A stretch of 64,000 bases of DNA from Cycas panzhihuaensis. Taxonomy: Eukaryota; Cycadophyta. The stretch is taken from assembly GCA_023213395.1 (NCBI GenBank), contig CM041465.1:249867741-249931740 (forward strand), read 5' to 3'. Below are positions 33,565 to 45,215 of this stretch, in pieces. The notes under the pieces were generated by a model that saw only the letters and a list, made by a program, of their open reading frames with translations, had not been told where the DNA came from and ran no database searches. How positions within the stretch are numbered: the stretch's first letter is position 1; each line of letters starts with the position of its first letter. The position numbers and the translations under genes were made by a program.

Positions 33565-34764
33565 CGCGATGACAACTTGTCCACACCAAAAACAATCAAA
33601 GTTAGCTTCATGTCAGTTATCATTACTCCTTTCTCTCTCAAAAGTCTCTCTGCCTGAGATTTGGGGCTCTTTGGGCCCTTTTGCCCTTTTACCTTGGCTT
33701 AAGTCTGCGTCTTGAACTTAGCGGTACCACTAAGTTTAGAGTGGGTCCCACGGCGATCGGGTCCCACAGTAATGATCATGGCACCATGATCATTATCGTG
33801 GTACGAACAGCGATCCCCTAAAAGGGGGGATTTCTGCCTCGAAAAATTAAAAAAAATCTTCTAGTGGACCTTATGGGGCCCACCGGGACCAGGGCTCCCT
33901 AATGCCCAGGTCCCCGCCTCTTTCTGGATCCAATTCAGACTCTGAGAGGCCTCTAATTGCTCATAAGGGGCACTAAAACCACATAAAAAATTACAAAAAA
34001 CCAATAAAATTCAAACTTCGAAATGGGTTGGGTTCAGTGATATCCACTCACTGGATCCGGTCTCGTTGTCACCATATCGTCCTGTCGATCCTGCTGGCTC
34101 TCCCCGATCTCTGATCCAATGGTCCGATCTCTCCTCGCGTACCTCCAAAGTTAAGTGGCGCTCCGCTGCGTAAGGGAATGGCTCTAGTTTCATATGAGAG
34201 CCAGTGAAAATGAATCCATTTTCCATTTAATTTCCTTATATAAGCGGGGGCCCCAATGGGCACTTCCTCCATTTTTGGCTCCGTGACAGCCTTTAAGACC
34301 ATCCCGTTCCCCTGATTGTCTTTGCCTTCTAGCCCTGTCGCCCATTGTGTTCGCTTGACACCCTTTTTGCACTTCCTCATAGGTGCATTTATGGTGCTTC
34401 ATTTTAGCACTTTTCCCTGGGCCCTTTCGTCTCGTTTTGCATGCCACTCATGTGCATGCCTGAGTTTATACTCGTTTGGCTCGTCTCGTCGCCCTAGACT
34501 CATTTCCGCAGTCCTTTTTCGCTCTTGGGGTCCCCAAAGGGAATGCTCCCCCACCTGGGGGCATGTTTCACTTTCTGAAATGACCTTTTGGCGCCCCAGG
34601 AGGCTTTTTCCTCCGACTACTCTCTGCCGGTGATTGAATCGCTTGCTCTCGCCCTAGGTAACCTTATTGCTAGGTCCTCCTACCTTTTACGGCCACTTTT
34701 TTCCTACCTTTCGAGTATTGCTTTCATTATCTATTAACTACCAGCACTTTCTGTCACCCATGTC
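33565..34764. other. GYP2 region upstream of the antisense gene
   Basis: No protein family is recognised on either strand; overlapping frames at 34011-34633 have low-complexity content. Going by position, this would hold the promoter and 5' UTR of the antisense gene. Confidence 0.45.
34231..34240. promoter_or_regulatory. Palindromic TATA-like element upstream of antisense gene
   Basis: A ten-base perfect palindrome, cttatataag, lies about 690 bp upstream of the antisense ATG codons, giving a TATA box on both strands. It could direct transcription of the antisense gene. This is positional inference only. Confidence 0.25.
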
Positions 34765-35181
34765 CATCTACATCTTTACGGCGGTGGAAGCCGCGGTAAT
34801 CCTGGACCTTCTATCGCTGCATGGATTCTCCGCAACCCTTCTGGACACGATCTCCTCCACTCTAGAATCTTCCTCCTACAGGCTACTAACAATGAAGCCA
34901 AATATATAGCTGTGATTGAAGCCCTTACCGATGCTCTCTATTTCCATTGCAGATCCATCGTTTTGCTTTGCGACTCTCAAGTTGTGGTGTCTCATCTCAC
35001 CCAGATTTACTAGGTGCGATGCCCTCACTTGAGGACTCTTGCTTCTGCTGCCAAGTCTCTCCTAGCCCGCTTCTCTTCCATTGATATCCAGCATGTCCCT
35101 CGGGCCCTCAATGCTGAGGCAGATAGTCTCGTTCACCTCATCCTTGAGCAGTGCCTTCCTCTCCTTATTGACCGTCCCTGA
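34765..35181 (+). pseudogene. GYP2 plant/archaeal-type RNase HI domain (displaced)
   Basis: A single frame from 34765 to the TGA at 35179-35181 holds one internal TAG. It reads YGGGSRGNPGPSIAAW, TNNEAKYIAVIEAL, LCDSQVVVSHL and HVPRALNAEADSLV. These are the four RNase HI active-site segments; the first aspartate is Gly here, while Glu, Asp and the final Asp remain. It is unlike the gypsy RNase H at 29392 and matches the extra RNase H of Tat elements. Its position, after integrase and after the antisense gene and about 400 bp before the 3' LTR, is unusual. It has no clear start codon and may have been expressed by splicing or as a separate ORF. Confidence 0.88.
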
Positions 35182-35588
35182 GGCTTGTATGGCCCCCCTG
35201 TCACCCAAGCCCCAGGTTCTCTTACACTTTGCTTTGTGACCCGTTCGCACCTCTGAAACCTGGCTGCTAATGAGGTAAAACTATGGTGCCTAACCCTTGC
35301 TTACTCCTTACTTGGGTATGCATGTCCTTCTACATCTTTTGTGGTGGGGGAAGCCCCCTCGCCTTTCTCATTCTTCCAGTAAGTTCCCAGGTGGCTCATA
35401 GATAGCCCCTATGATGTCTCCACCACCGCTTTCATATCCATGCGTCCTGCCACGACACTCACCGGCACCCTTGCCTACTATTATGACCTTGATTGATATA
35501 TCTATATACACATGTACTACTGATAATTGTGTTGCCAGCATTCGCCATCGCACCAGGCTTTCGAGCGGTGAGGCTCTGCGCGAGGCGG
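35182..35588. other. GYP2 3' UTR before LTR
   Basis: No coding signature is seen. A stretch at about 35320-35356 resembles the start of the RNase HI segment (34758-34793). The bases before the LTR (gcgcgaggcgg) are only a weak polypurine tract. Confidence 0.5.
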
Positions 35589-38313
35589 TGTTTCCCGGCT
35601 TAGGGAATGGATACGGAATTATCGACTTAGGTAAGTGCAGGTATGTTTCTCACCTTATCATCACTTTCTTTTGATGAGTGTTTACTTACATGTTTGCATG
35701 TTTATGGCTTTGTAGATGACTTTATCTTCGTCTACACTTATTTTAGCTTATGATGACTATAGCAGGGGCACACTCCCAGCAAGTGTGGCACCCTGGTAGC
35801 CACTCCACTTCCCACATTCTGCCCTCCTCGCTCCAAGATCCACTTGGCTTGCGCCACCTCCACCCATGTGATGACCTGTCATTATTTGGTTGACTTGCCA
35901 CATCGTTTGAGCCCTATTTTTACTCTTTTGGACCTGTTTATTGGCTTGTTTATGCCTGGGTAGGTGTCTCAGCCCCCTATTGGCCCTTTTTGTCATCTGC
36001 CCTCAGCCTAGACTAGCTGGCCGGGCCTGGTTTTGCCTCTGGGTAAATACTGCCCTGATTTTTGCGGTACCACCGGAATATCTGCGGTACCGCAGATTTT
36101 GCGGCGGGATGACTGTTCTAACTTGCTTTTTAAAATCTACCGTGGCAATTTCACATTTATTGCAAAACGGCCACGTGTCTCACAACTTAACTCGCTGCCA
36201 GTTGCGCCCTAATCACTCACTTTAGGGTTTGGGTTGGGTACTTAAGTCATGATCTACTCATTTTTGGGAACTTTTAACTCACTTTTTGGATTGCTCCTCA
36301 AGGAAACCACGTTGTGCTCTACTATTCTCTGTCACCCTGCTGCTACTACAGGACCTGCATCTCTCCTCTAGTGCCTAGCTCTCCTTTGGTATGGCTAAGA
36401 TATCTTCCCATCCCCTCACACACCTTGGAGAGGGCCCCTTGGAGAGATCTCAGCAGATTCTTACCCCGGGCAGCCATCAAGCGTTCCAAGTGCAGGTATT
36501 CTTCTTCCAACTCCATTAGCAGGGTCCCAAACCTGCTACACCACAGTTTTTGGGCTGATTTCTCAGCCTCTCCTTACCAGCCCTTGGCTGAGGCAAGCAC
36601 CTCTCCTCTTCCTCTTAGGTATTCATTGATTTGAGTTATTTACCTTATGCAATTGATGCCCTATCTTGCTTGTCTCTTTGCTTGTCTTTGCAAGGGTTGT
36701 TTTCCTCTTTATATTGGACTGTTTTACCCCTATTATAGTGCCTCCTTACCTGCATTTGTTACTCAAGATAGCAGCATAGAGGGTTGACATAGGGTTTGGA
36801 AGAGAGCTGGGTGGATTCCGTACCACCTTCCACGCTCCTCAAGCGGCTCTAAGCTCCCCAAACCTTCCCTCTTGCCTTGTGTTGTCCTTGACACTCAAAT
36901 AAGGGTTTGTTGGCCCTTCCTTAGCCACTGAAATCAGTGTTGTCACACGTTGCAGCGCTGGTTTAAGGGCTTGTACTTAGGTCCGAGCAACTCACATAAG
37001 TCCCGACCGTTTGTTCTTTGCCCAACTCTTTTCCCGACAGCCCGGTTTGCTCTTCATAGCACCACGGCCTGCCGTAGGTCTTCTTTGGCTCCTTTCAACT
37101 CCCTTGCTACTATTTCTAGCCATCCTTCTTAGCCTTGCCCTCACTGCCTTGTGGCTTTTGGGGGAGGTTAGGGTTGTTCTTTGTGGGGGATGGGCCACTC
37201 CGAGGCTTACCAGTTACTTTCCTTTTGCTTTGGTTGTCCTCCTGTATATATTATCATCATTGTGTTGATGCTAACATATACGTGTTTAAGTTTATATTTG
37301 TATTACATAGGCATGTATTATTAGGATCTTGTCATTGCATGTTAGTACCCTTTCTCCGGAAAGGGGGAGGTTGTCGTTTGCTTATAGGTACTTGGAGAGT
37401 GCAAAGGGTCTTTTCCACTCGTCCTGTTACCGGTAAGTGCTCCTATACATGTTGTACTTTCATACTTCATTTATTACTAGTATTTGGTTTCTTTCTTTCC
37501 TTGGTTTTGTACTTTAGTATTTTTCTGGGGAAGGTAAGAGAGCCCCTCATTCCAACCCGCCGCGATGCTTCACGACCGCCGCGCCTTGTGGAGTAGTTTT
37601 AGGTATCCCTCGGGAGCGCCATCATCACAACATGCTTCTGGTCTGGGTACATGCTTCGCTTTACCCTACCACTCTTTCCTTTTGAATTTCCTTTACATAA
37701 GTAGTAATTACCTCATTAGAAATCAAAAGGGGAAATTAACTTTGATGTTGGTTCATGCTTTATTTATTTCATTGCATGCATCTTCTTTACTCATAGGAAA
37801 AGGTCTTAGGAACAGCTCCTCTTCACCTTTCCCTTCCCTTTGTCGTGCAAGCTTCCTGCTCTATTTATTACTTGTGTGTTTGGTTAGTTTACTTAGGCAT
37901 ACCTTGACCCACCTCCTTGGGTCATCCCTCTTACTTTCTCTTGGTTCTCCGTTTAGTCGGGTAACCAAGGTGACCCCATCCATAGGCCAACTACTTGCCT
38001 ATCCTTCCTCGTTTCTCGTTCTTCTAGGGAAACCCTCAAAGGTTCCTTTCCGTCCCCTTTCGGCCATCCAAGGGTGGGAGGATCCTTCCCTTAGGTCAAC
38101 CCAGGCTAGCCCTATGCCTCCTCACCGCTTATTCGAAGTGGGGGGATCATCCTTTGGTAGCTATATTCCATTGCAGGTCTCGAACTCGCGCTCCGGTGCA
38201 CGGGGTGCCCTATGTGGTATTTACCCTACTTATAGGTCTCTTTCTCGATCATATTATCACCTGCTCTTACCATACCTATTTAGTTAGGTAGTTATCCCGT
38301 AAGCGCGCGTCCA
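35589..38313 (+). repeat. GYP2 3' LTR (2725 bp)
   Basis: It matches 21526-24249, begins TGTTTCCC and ends GTCCA before AAATG. Confidence 0.94.
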
Positions 38314-38318
38314 AAATG
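38314..38318. repeat. Right target-site duplication of GYP2 (AAATG)
   Basis: It pairs with GAATG at 21521-21525. GYP1 integrase continues to the right on the minus strand. Confidence 0.85.
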
Positions 38319-39854
38319 CAAAGCTTGTCTTACTTGCAAAGAAGTCCATCTTTCAATTAGAAATCAGCAACTACTTTTCCTTGTTGTAGCTGCTCAAAGA
38401 TAGGCTTGAATACCTCATCTTTCAAATACAAATCAACATATTCATCATGGCAAAAAGGTTGAAATTGCATAGCTACCAACAAACTGGAATTACCTTCTTT
38501 GTTGAGAAGGTCTGAGCGATAAGTCTGCAATCTTATTCGTCATTCCTTTCTTGTATTTAACCATGATGTGAAACTGCTGCAAATATAACATCCACTTCAT
38601 GTGCCTAGCCTGGTGTAACTTGAACTGAGTCTGCAAAAATTACAAAGGCTTGTGGTCGGTATGGATGACCACTTCTTTTCCCAACAAATAGGGTCTCGAT
38701 GCTTCCTTTGCTTGGTGCATAGAGCTTCTTATCATAAGTTGGGTAGTTTATGACAGCTCCATTAAATATCTCTAAATGGTATGCTATTGGTTTTCCTTCT
38801 TGCTTCAATACAGCTCCCATGGCATAGCCTAAAGCATCAGTCTCTAATTCAAATGGCTTCTGCAGTGAGGGTAAAGCTAACACTGGTGCCTCACAAATTT
38901 TCTGCTTCAAAAGCTTGAAAGCTTTTTCTTGTTCATTCTCCCATTGAAACTTTGCATGTTGTCCCGTCAATGCATGAAGAGGTGCTGTAATTTGAGAGAA
39001 TCTGAAAATAAATGTTCTTAAATATTGACATGCACCAATGAAACTTCTTACCTCTGTGGTTGTCTTGGGTGTGGGCCAATTGAGAATGACTTTGATCTTT
39101 GCTGGGTCAATCTTCAATTCTCCTCCAACCACGAAACCTAAGAAGACGAGAGATTGTTTTCCAAACTCGCACTTCTTTAGATTTAGTTTTAACTGCCGCT
39201 CTTGGAGAACTTTGAGCACTTGCTCAAGATGTTGGAGGTGATCCTCCCATGTATGGCTAAAAATCAGAATATCATCTAGATAAACAATTACAAAGTCATC
39301 AATGAAGGGTCTTAATACCTCATTCATCAACCTCATGAAGGTGGTAGGTGCATTGCACAGACCAAACAGCATCACCAACCATTCGAACAATCCTTGCTTT
39401 GATTTGAAGGTTGTCTTCCAAGTATCCTCCTCTCGGATTCGAACCTGATGGTAGCCTGATTTCAAGTCCATTTCTTTGAAATATCTTCTTGCGATCGCAG
39501 TTGGTCCAACAAGTCATCTATCCACAGTAAGGGATGTCTATTCTTTATGGTGATCTTGTTCAAAGCTCGGTAGTCAATGCACATTCTCCATCCTCCATCT
39601 TTCTTTGGCACCAAAACAATAGGTGATCCACATGGAGAACAACTCGGCTTAATCATTCCTTGTTCCAAGAGTTCTTGAATCTGCCTCTTAATCTCTTCAT
39701 TCTCCAAAACTGAGTTTCGGTAGAGACTAAGATTCAGAAAAGGTAAATCAGCAACCAGCTGGATTTCATGTTCAATTGCCTTTTTAGGAGGTAGCCCTTT
39801 CGGCTCTTGGAATACGTCACTGTACCTATTCCTTAGGCCTTCAATCTGCTGCAC
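38319..39854 (-). pseudogene. GYP1 reverse transcriptase, RNase H and start of integrase (broken)
   Basis: Minus-strand frame 39854-39462 contains the entry to reverse transcriptase ([19 protein letters not shown] and [14 protein letters not shown]). After a frameshift, the 288-codon frame 39471-38605 contains [22 protein letters not shown] (catalytic Asp pair kept), NLKKCEFG and ETDALGYAMGAVL, the first RNase H aspartate. RNase H and a linker run to 38319, ending with LKDGLLCK and DKLCI, the usual lead-in to gypsy integrase. GYP2 sits at that point. Confidence 0.92.
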
Positions 39855-39999
39855 TTGCTTCCTATCCAGTGCCTGTATTAAGGACTATGCTTGCTTGTTT
39901 TCTTCCACCTTTGGCTTTATCATTAGCAGCACAAACTTCCTACAAGCATTAATTAATCTTTTCTCTTGTTGGGAAGATATAAGAGAAATCTTCTTCTAT

Positions 40000-40350
40000 G
40001 GTTTTGATGCATTGATCAGATATGATCTCCCGTCCTTGATGAGTCGAATCTTTCTCAGCCTCTTGTGGTGAACTCCATCTCTATCATAGAGATATGAGCT
40101 GCCAAACACAACTTGACAAACATCCATAGGGACTACTTCACATTCAACTTCATCAATGAACTTTTCAGAAATTACAAATTTAAACTTACATTGGTGAGTA
40201 ACCTACAACTCTGAATCTTTTTGCAACCATCCAAGAGGATATGGTTTTGGATGTGCATGCATTTTTAATCCCAGTTTCTTTACCAATGCTTCTGAGATTA
40301 GATTCTTTTGGCTTCCTCCATCAAAGATGGCATTAACTATGCTTTGCTTT
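40000..40350 (-). pseudogene. GYP1 protease
   Basis: The minus-strand sequence at about 40341-40270 reads NAIFDGGSQKNLISEALV, a gypsy aspartic protease strand (Asp-Gly-Gly-Ser where Asp-Ser/Thr-Gly is typical), followed by KLGL. Further conserved segments (MDVCQVVFGSSYLYDRDG) lie near 40120-40070. Confidence 0.78.
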
Positions 40351-40352
40351 AC

Positions 40353-41480
40353 TTAGATTTTTACCATGAAGAGCTCCTCTCTAATCTTTGGATCAACTTG
40401 CTGATGGTTATTTCTAGGCTCCGCATTAGCCATGAGCATCAACTTCTCATTGGCTTCTTCAATGCCACAAACATTTTCATCACCTACAGAGTTAAGTAAA
40501 GTTTTACCTTCAGTTTTAACTTTACCTTTCCCCTTGTTCTTGGGTCTTTTCTCTGGGTGTAGAAACCAACAATCTTCTACGCTGTGACCCACTTGCTTGC
40601 AATGAGTACAAGTGATTTTGATTTGGGTGGTATTGGCTTGTTTCATCTTGCTAAAACCTCTAATGGATTGTTGTCCAACTTTACCTGGAAACTTCATTCC
40701 TCGGGCAGGTTTGTTGCTACCTTCTAGAGGTGCAAACCTTTTCCTTTAAGCAAAAACCTTCTTATTCCTCTTTTCTATGGCAATCACCTTCTTGCTAGCT
40801 TCATCGAGCAATTTGACTTCAAACAGTTGAAGTTCTTGCTGAATATCTTTGGTGCGCATCCTCTAATATATTTCAACATCATGTCTTTACCCAATAAAGA
40901 GATGTCCAACACAACAACTTGCTTTTGAAATTCTGTTATGTAATCTTGGATATTTTGGCCTCTTTCCTGTCGGTAATATTGTCATTTAATCCTCTGTTGC
41001 TCTTCATATCCAATAGGATAGAATTACTTCTTTATGAGGATTTTAAACTGTTGCTAAGTGATTTCATTTACATTATCAGATTTAAGGTATGTATTCCACC
41101 AAACTAATGCATGTTTAGATAATTTTAACCTAGCAAAAGTTATTTTCTGCTGGTTTTTATACCTATAAATGGAAAAATAAGTTTTTAGTTGGTCCAACCA
41201 ACTATCTAATTTTTTAGCATCCAACGTTCCATCATAGATGGGCAATTCAAGTTTTACCTATACCTTGAATGGATGTGTGAATACTACTGGATTATCATCT
41301 TCTTGTTGGTCTTCTACGAGCTCTTCATTCATGTCTTCTTTCATCAGTTCTTCTTCTTCCTTCTTTACGCTTTTGGCTGTTGAAGAAGAAGTTGCAACTA
41401 GTTGCGCCACAAGTTGGGTTAGCCTATCGAGAGTTTGCTCCATTTTCACGAACCTTTCTTCCATTTTCTATTCCGGATCA
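40353..41480 (-). pseudogene. GYP1 gag with CCHC zinc knuckle (broken)
   Basis: The frame 41464-41258 begins gag with an acidic coiled-coil-like N-terminus. The frame 41245-41054 holds the capsid start (PIYDGTLDAKKLDSWLDQL, then ALVWWNTYL). The frame 40697-40353 has an intact CCHC knuckle (CTHCKQVGHSVEDC) at about 40610-40570. Frameshifts and stops separate the three. Gag forms the virus-like particle in the cytoplasm. Confidence 0.88.
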
Positions 41481-41665
41481 GCCATCTTCCTTCGCTATTT
41501 TCTTTCTCTCTCAAGAGGTTCGGTTAATGGTTCACCCGTTAACAAATATTAATATCTGGTTTTCATAAAAACTTCCAATAATGAAAGCAAGAAGGTTTTT
41601 TTTTTTTCTTCTTCTTTTCTTTCTTTTTCTTTAAAATCCCTAAAATCCAAGAGTTTCAAGAAACT

Positions 41666-41678
41666 AGCTCTGATACCA
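41666..41678 (-). promoter_or_regulatory. GYP1 primer-binding site (initiator Met tRNA)
   Basis: Plus-strand agctctgatacca is the complement of TGGTATCAGAGCT, the initiator Met tRNA site, six bases inside the 5' LTR edge (41685). Confidence 0.88.
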
Positions 41679-41684
41679 AAATAT

Positions 41685-42853
41685 TGATTTGAATCTTGAA
41701 TGGGAAAGTGAAAACTTTAACCAATTGAAACAAAATCTAGAATAATTTACATATTATTACATAGAATTGGAAATATTTAAAATTTTCTTACAAAACTCCT
41801 TTTGTTTATGCTCTATTGAGCATGCAAGGGACTGCTACAGTATTTTGGTAGAGAGAAATTGAGTGTTGGGCACTCTTTGGGCTGTTACTTGTCCTCTGGA
41901 ACCTTTGTCTCAAAGTTTGCAAAAACGTTTTTGGTCTTTTGTTACCAAAAACCCCCTTTTTGGTGAAGAAGACTAGCTAGCGTCTCTTTTTGGGACTGCT
42001 ACAACTTCTATCTTCTCCACTCGGTTGCAACTGCGATCTTTCAGGCTCCGTCAAGATCCCTACAACAGGTTTTTCTGCTACGTTTCCATTGTGTTATCTC
42101 CTTACAAAGATTTTCACTTTCTAGAGCCATTCTTTTTCTAGAAAATGATTTTCTCGAGGCTTTTCTTAAATCTTGCTCCATACTGCATCTAGGGCCGCGG
42201 CATCCTCTCTTTCCTATCAAAAATCTCTATCGAGATCCCCTGAATTCCCCTCCAGAAATTTGCTTAAAAGCGTTTTCATTTGGGGCTATTTTTCTGTTTT
42301 TCTGTTTTCTAACGGGTTTCAAAACAGTTTGTTAAATCTTGGAAAAATTCTTTTATTTTGGAGTTTTTCCTCTTTAAATGTGTAGAGGACACGTATGCGT
42401 ACCCTCTCCTCAAATTTCGTGTCAAATGGTTTCTGTTTGAGCTACCAAAACCATTTCTATTTTTGTTATTTTTCCATTTTTTGACTTTTGCGTAGTAGTC
42501 TCCGCAGTTGCATAGCAGTCTCCGTAGTTACGCATAGCAGTCCCCGCACCTTATGTAGTAGTTTCTGCAATTCTATAGTAGTTCCGTAGCAGCCTGTAGT
42601 AGCTCTGTAGCAGTCGTAGCACTTGCGTAGCACCTTGGTAGTAGTTAGTAGCACCTTAGTAGCAGTTGTAGCACCTTAATAGCACCTTTTTGCACTTGTA
42701 GAAATATATTTTTATATTTTTTAAGCCTTTTAAAGGCATGTTTCTACTAAATGAAGACCATTAAGCCTTTTTTAAGGCAAATTTCTACTACATAAAGACC
42801 ATTTACATGAAAAACAAAGTATTTAGAGTATTTTAAAGATCTGAAATGGATCA
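41685..42853 (-). repeat. GYP1 5' LTR (1169 bp)
   Basis: On the plus strand it begins TGATTTGAATCTT and ends GGATCA before CAAAC. It carries the GTAG-rich array at about 42490-42690. Confidence 0.93.
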
Positions 42854-42858
42854 CAAAC
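42854..42858. repeat. Right target-site duplication of GYP1 (CAAAC)
   Basis: It is identical to 18997-19001, and COP1 integrase resumes across it. Confidence 0.88.
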
Positions 42859-43020
42859 ACTTAAGGATTTTTGGGTGCATAGCTTATGCACGTCTCAAAT
42901 CAGAAAAGAACAAAAATCTTTATAGGATATTATAACTCTTCTAAATCATATAAAATCCAAATGAAAACATAAGAAATAGAAAAAGAAGTATCAATAGAGT
43001 GCAACTACTATATTAATTAA
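42859..43020 (+). pseudogene. COP1 integrase, C-terminal fragment
   Basis: The first frame reads HLRIFGCIAYARLKSEK, the conserved copia integrase segment that follows EAWIRYK at the left of GYP1. A frameshift then gives FIGYYNSSKSYKI, the next conserved segment. After about 43020 no copia protein is recognisable, so COP1 is truncated or too decayed. Confidence 0.85.
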
Positions 43021-45137
43021 TAAATAATAGTAAGTTAAATTTATGCAATTACAAAAAAATGGTTGTAAAATCATGATGTATTATGTCAACAAAATTTAAC
43101 ATGTGAAAAGTTAATAAATAGTGGCATCATAATCATAAAATAAATAAATAAAATAACTCAAAAAATAGAGAAATAACAACATCAACAAATCATAGATAAT
43201 TAAGAATGCCATAAAAGCATAATAATCTACATCTAGAAAAAAGGAAAAAAATCTCTTCTTTGGTTAATTTTAAATGTAATGGATACTAAGAATAGTTACA
43301 ATAAGGGATTAGAAATGTTGTCTAGAGATACACAACCAAAACTATGTCATTAAAAGAAGATCCTTAAAGTTAAAAGTAGGTTTTGTTGGTGTTTAAGGGT
43401 ATTATCATTCAAGATACAATAGAAACTTATATTTAGCATAGGACAACCATAAGTGACAACTAAGTGAGGGCACTCCATGGAGTTGTCCCTATAGAGAGAT
43501 ATACAAGAGCCCAATCACTATAGATATAACCATTGTTTAACTATGATTAAAGACCAAATCACTATTGTAATTGTTGAAGTATTGAAAATGTAATCAAAGT
43601 CAAAGCAAGTTTGAAGATGTGTAATTATAGGATGTAACCATGAATACATATAAGATGTGATTATCAACTTTAAAAAATCATTTAATATAAGTGTAAAGTG
43701 GTATTAACCATAGTTGTTAAGAGATGTAATCAAATCCATCTATAACCAAACAAAGGGGATTAATAATAATTTGTTAAATTGTATTTAAGTTGTAAGTTTA
43801 TGCTATTGTTAATATAGGGATATGATGAAAGGGCATAATATAAAGGGGCCTACCTAGTATATATAGTCAAAAGTAATTTAAATAAAGGATTTTAGAATGG
43901 CAAGTCATCATCATCAGCATCTATCCATAAAACATTTATTATGTAATTATTTAAGGAATTATACATTATATTTAGGTGTATGTGTTTAGTACTTATTATG
44001 AGAGTGAATGCTTCAATCCCATATATTTCTTTAGTTAATGCAAATAATTATATAGTAGAATTGTTATATCTCCATGCATGGTGATTTAATGAAATCATTA
44101 TTGAAGTTCCTCATTAGAGTACATGTATATTATGCTATAAGTGAATAACATGTAATTATAGCTATTTGAAATATTAAAATTTTGGTAGTTAAAGGGACAT
44201 TATCCTTTTATATATCCTATTCAACACTTAAAACAAGTTATACATCCTTAAACTCTAACAAATTAGACTAATAACATCAAATGTTTCAAACTTTAGCCCA
44301 AGATGCTAATATTAATGTTCAAACAACTCCTTTAAAAACCTTATGAATTAGAATGATTTAAAGCCCTAAATATATTACTTTGATTATGATATAACAAGGA
44401 TGTGAGAGAAATAACTTATCAAGAGGATATAGGCTAAATAAGAAAATGATATTGTTAACCTATTGAACTAATAAAAATTACTAAATTTAGCCACCTTGCC
44501 TTTTATAACTACCTAAATATAACAACTCGCTACACTTCTGATGCATTATAACTTACTTGAATTTTCCAACTAAGCCACATCTATTGAAACTACTTGAACT
44601 AATAGAAGTTAGAGTTAGAGTTAAGCTAAATACACAACAAAAATATTACATGCCTAGAGATTCTACTAGTTTAGGAGCATAATAATGTTTGTCAATGTTT
44701 CACAACCTAACCTTATCAAATATAAATTATAGAAAAGATGTCAAGTATCCAATCATTACAATTCATTATTGGGAAACTTGCATTCAAAAATCATAGCAAC
44801 TAATCACAATAATATAATCGTCATTAAGGCATCTCACTCATATTCATCCTTAGGATAATTTATATTTAATCAATTCAAGTGAAAGATATGGCCAACCATA
44901 TTACTTTTGAGGGATGGACCTCCCAGCCAACAACATTTCCATAATAGAAAGCTCCCCTAAGTTAGAGTGCATGATATGAGTGTTAAAGTACTAGTAGTCA
45001 CTTAGCCCACAACCCAAAACTAAATCTTAATAGTTAAATATTGTTGCACTACTTTCAACACTTAGTTATGCAACCCTACTTAAGAATGACAACAAAAGCC
45101 TACTAGTTTATTTTTTAAAGCTTTCTTTGCCATTTAG

Positions 45138-45215
<78 letters not shown>

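Larger units (their letters stand above)
21526..38313 (+). mobile_element. GYP2: 16.8 kb Tat-like Ty3/gypsy element with antisense gene
   Basis: The 2.7 kb LTRs (21526-24249 and 35589-38313) start TGTTTCCC and end GTCCA. The interior holds one long gag-pol frame on the plus strand (24250-31084), an antisense plant-mobile-domain gene (about 33540 down to 31713) and a sense RNase HI domain (34765-35181). Tat-type gypsy elements are known for size, long LTRs, a second plant/archaeal-type RNase H and extra ORFs. The order seen here is unusual. It is more GC-rich than its AT-rich surroundings. Confidence 0.93.
19002..42853 (-). mobile_element. GYP1: Ty3/gypsy retrotransposon on minus strand, itself split by GYP2
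   Basis: GYP1 has LTRs of about 1.17 kb at 41685-42853 (5' in element sense) and 19002-20169 (3'), flanked by CAAAC. A primer-binding site for initiator Met tRNA (complement of 41666-41678) lies next to the 5' LTR. Reading down in coordinates, the order is gag, CCHC knuckle, protease, reverse transcriptase, RNase H, integrase: the gypsy order. Without GYP2 the element is about 7.06 kb. The outer terminus at 19002 reads TA where 41685 reads TG, a point change. Gag-pol has stops and frameshifts. Confidence 0.93.
1704..43020 (+). mobile_element. COP1: old outer Ty1/copia element, split into three pieces
   Basis: COP1 is the outermost and oldest element of the nest. Its visible pieces are 1704-2379 (gag), 17528-19001 (end of gag, protease, pre-integrase, integrase) and 42859-43020 (integrase end); the rest of the span is later insertions. 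Joining across each insertion restores the expected copia domain order, and each junction carries a target-site duplication of the inserted element. About 2.3 kb of COP1 is recognisable. No reverse transcriptase, RNase H or LTR was found for it, so it is a 3'-truncated relic. Its gag start closely resembles that of COP2, so both belong to one copia lineage. Confidence 0.85.
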
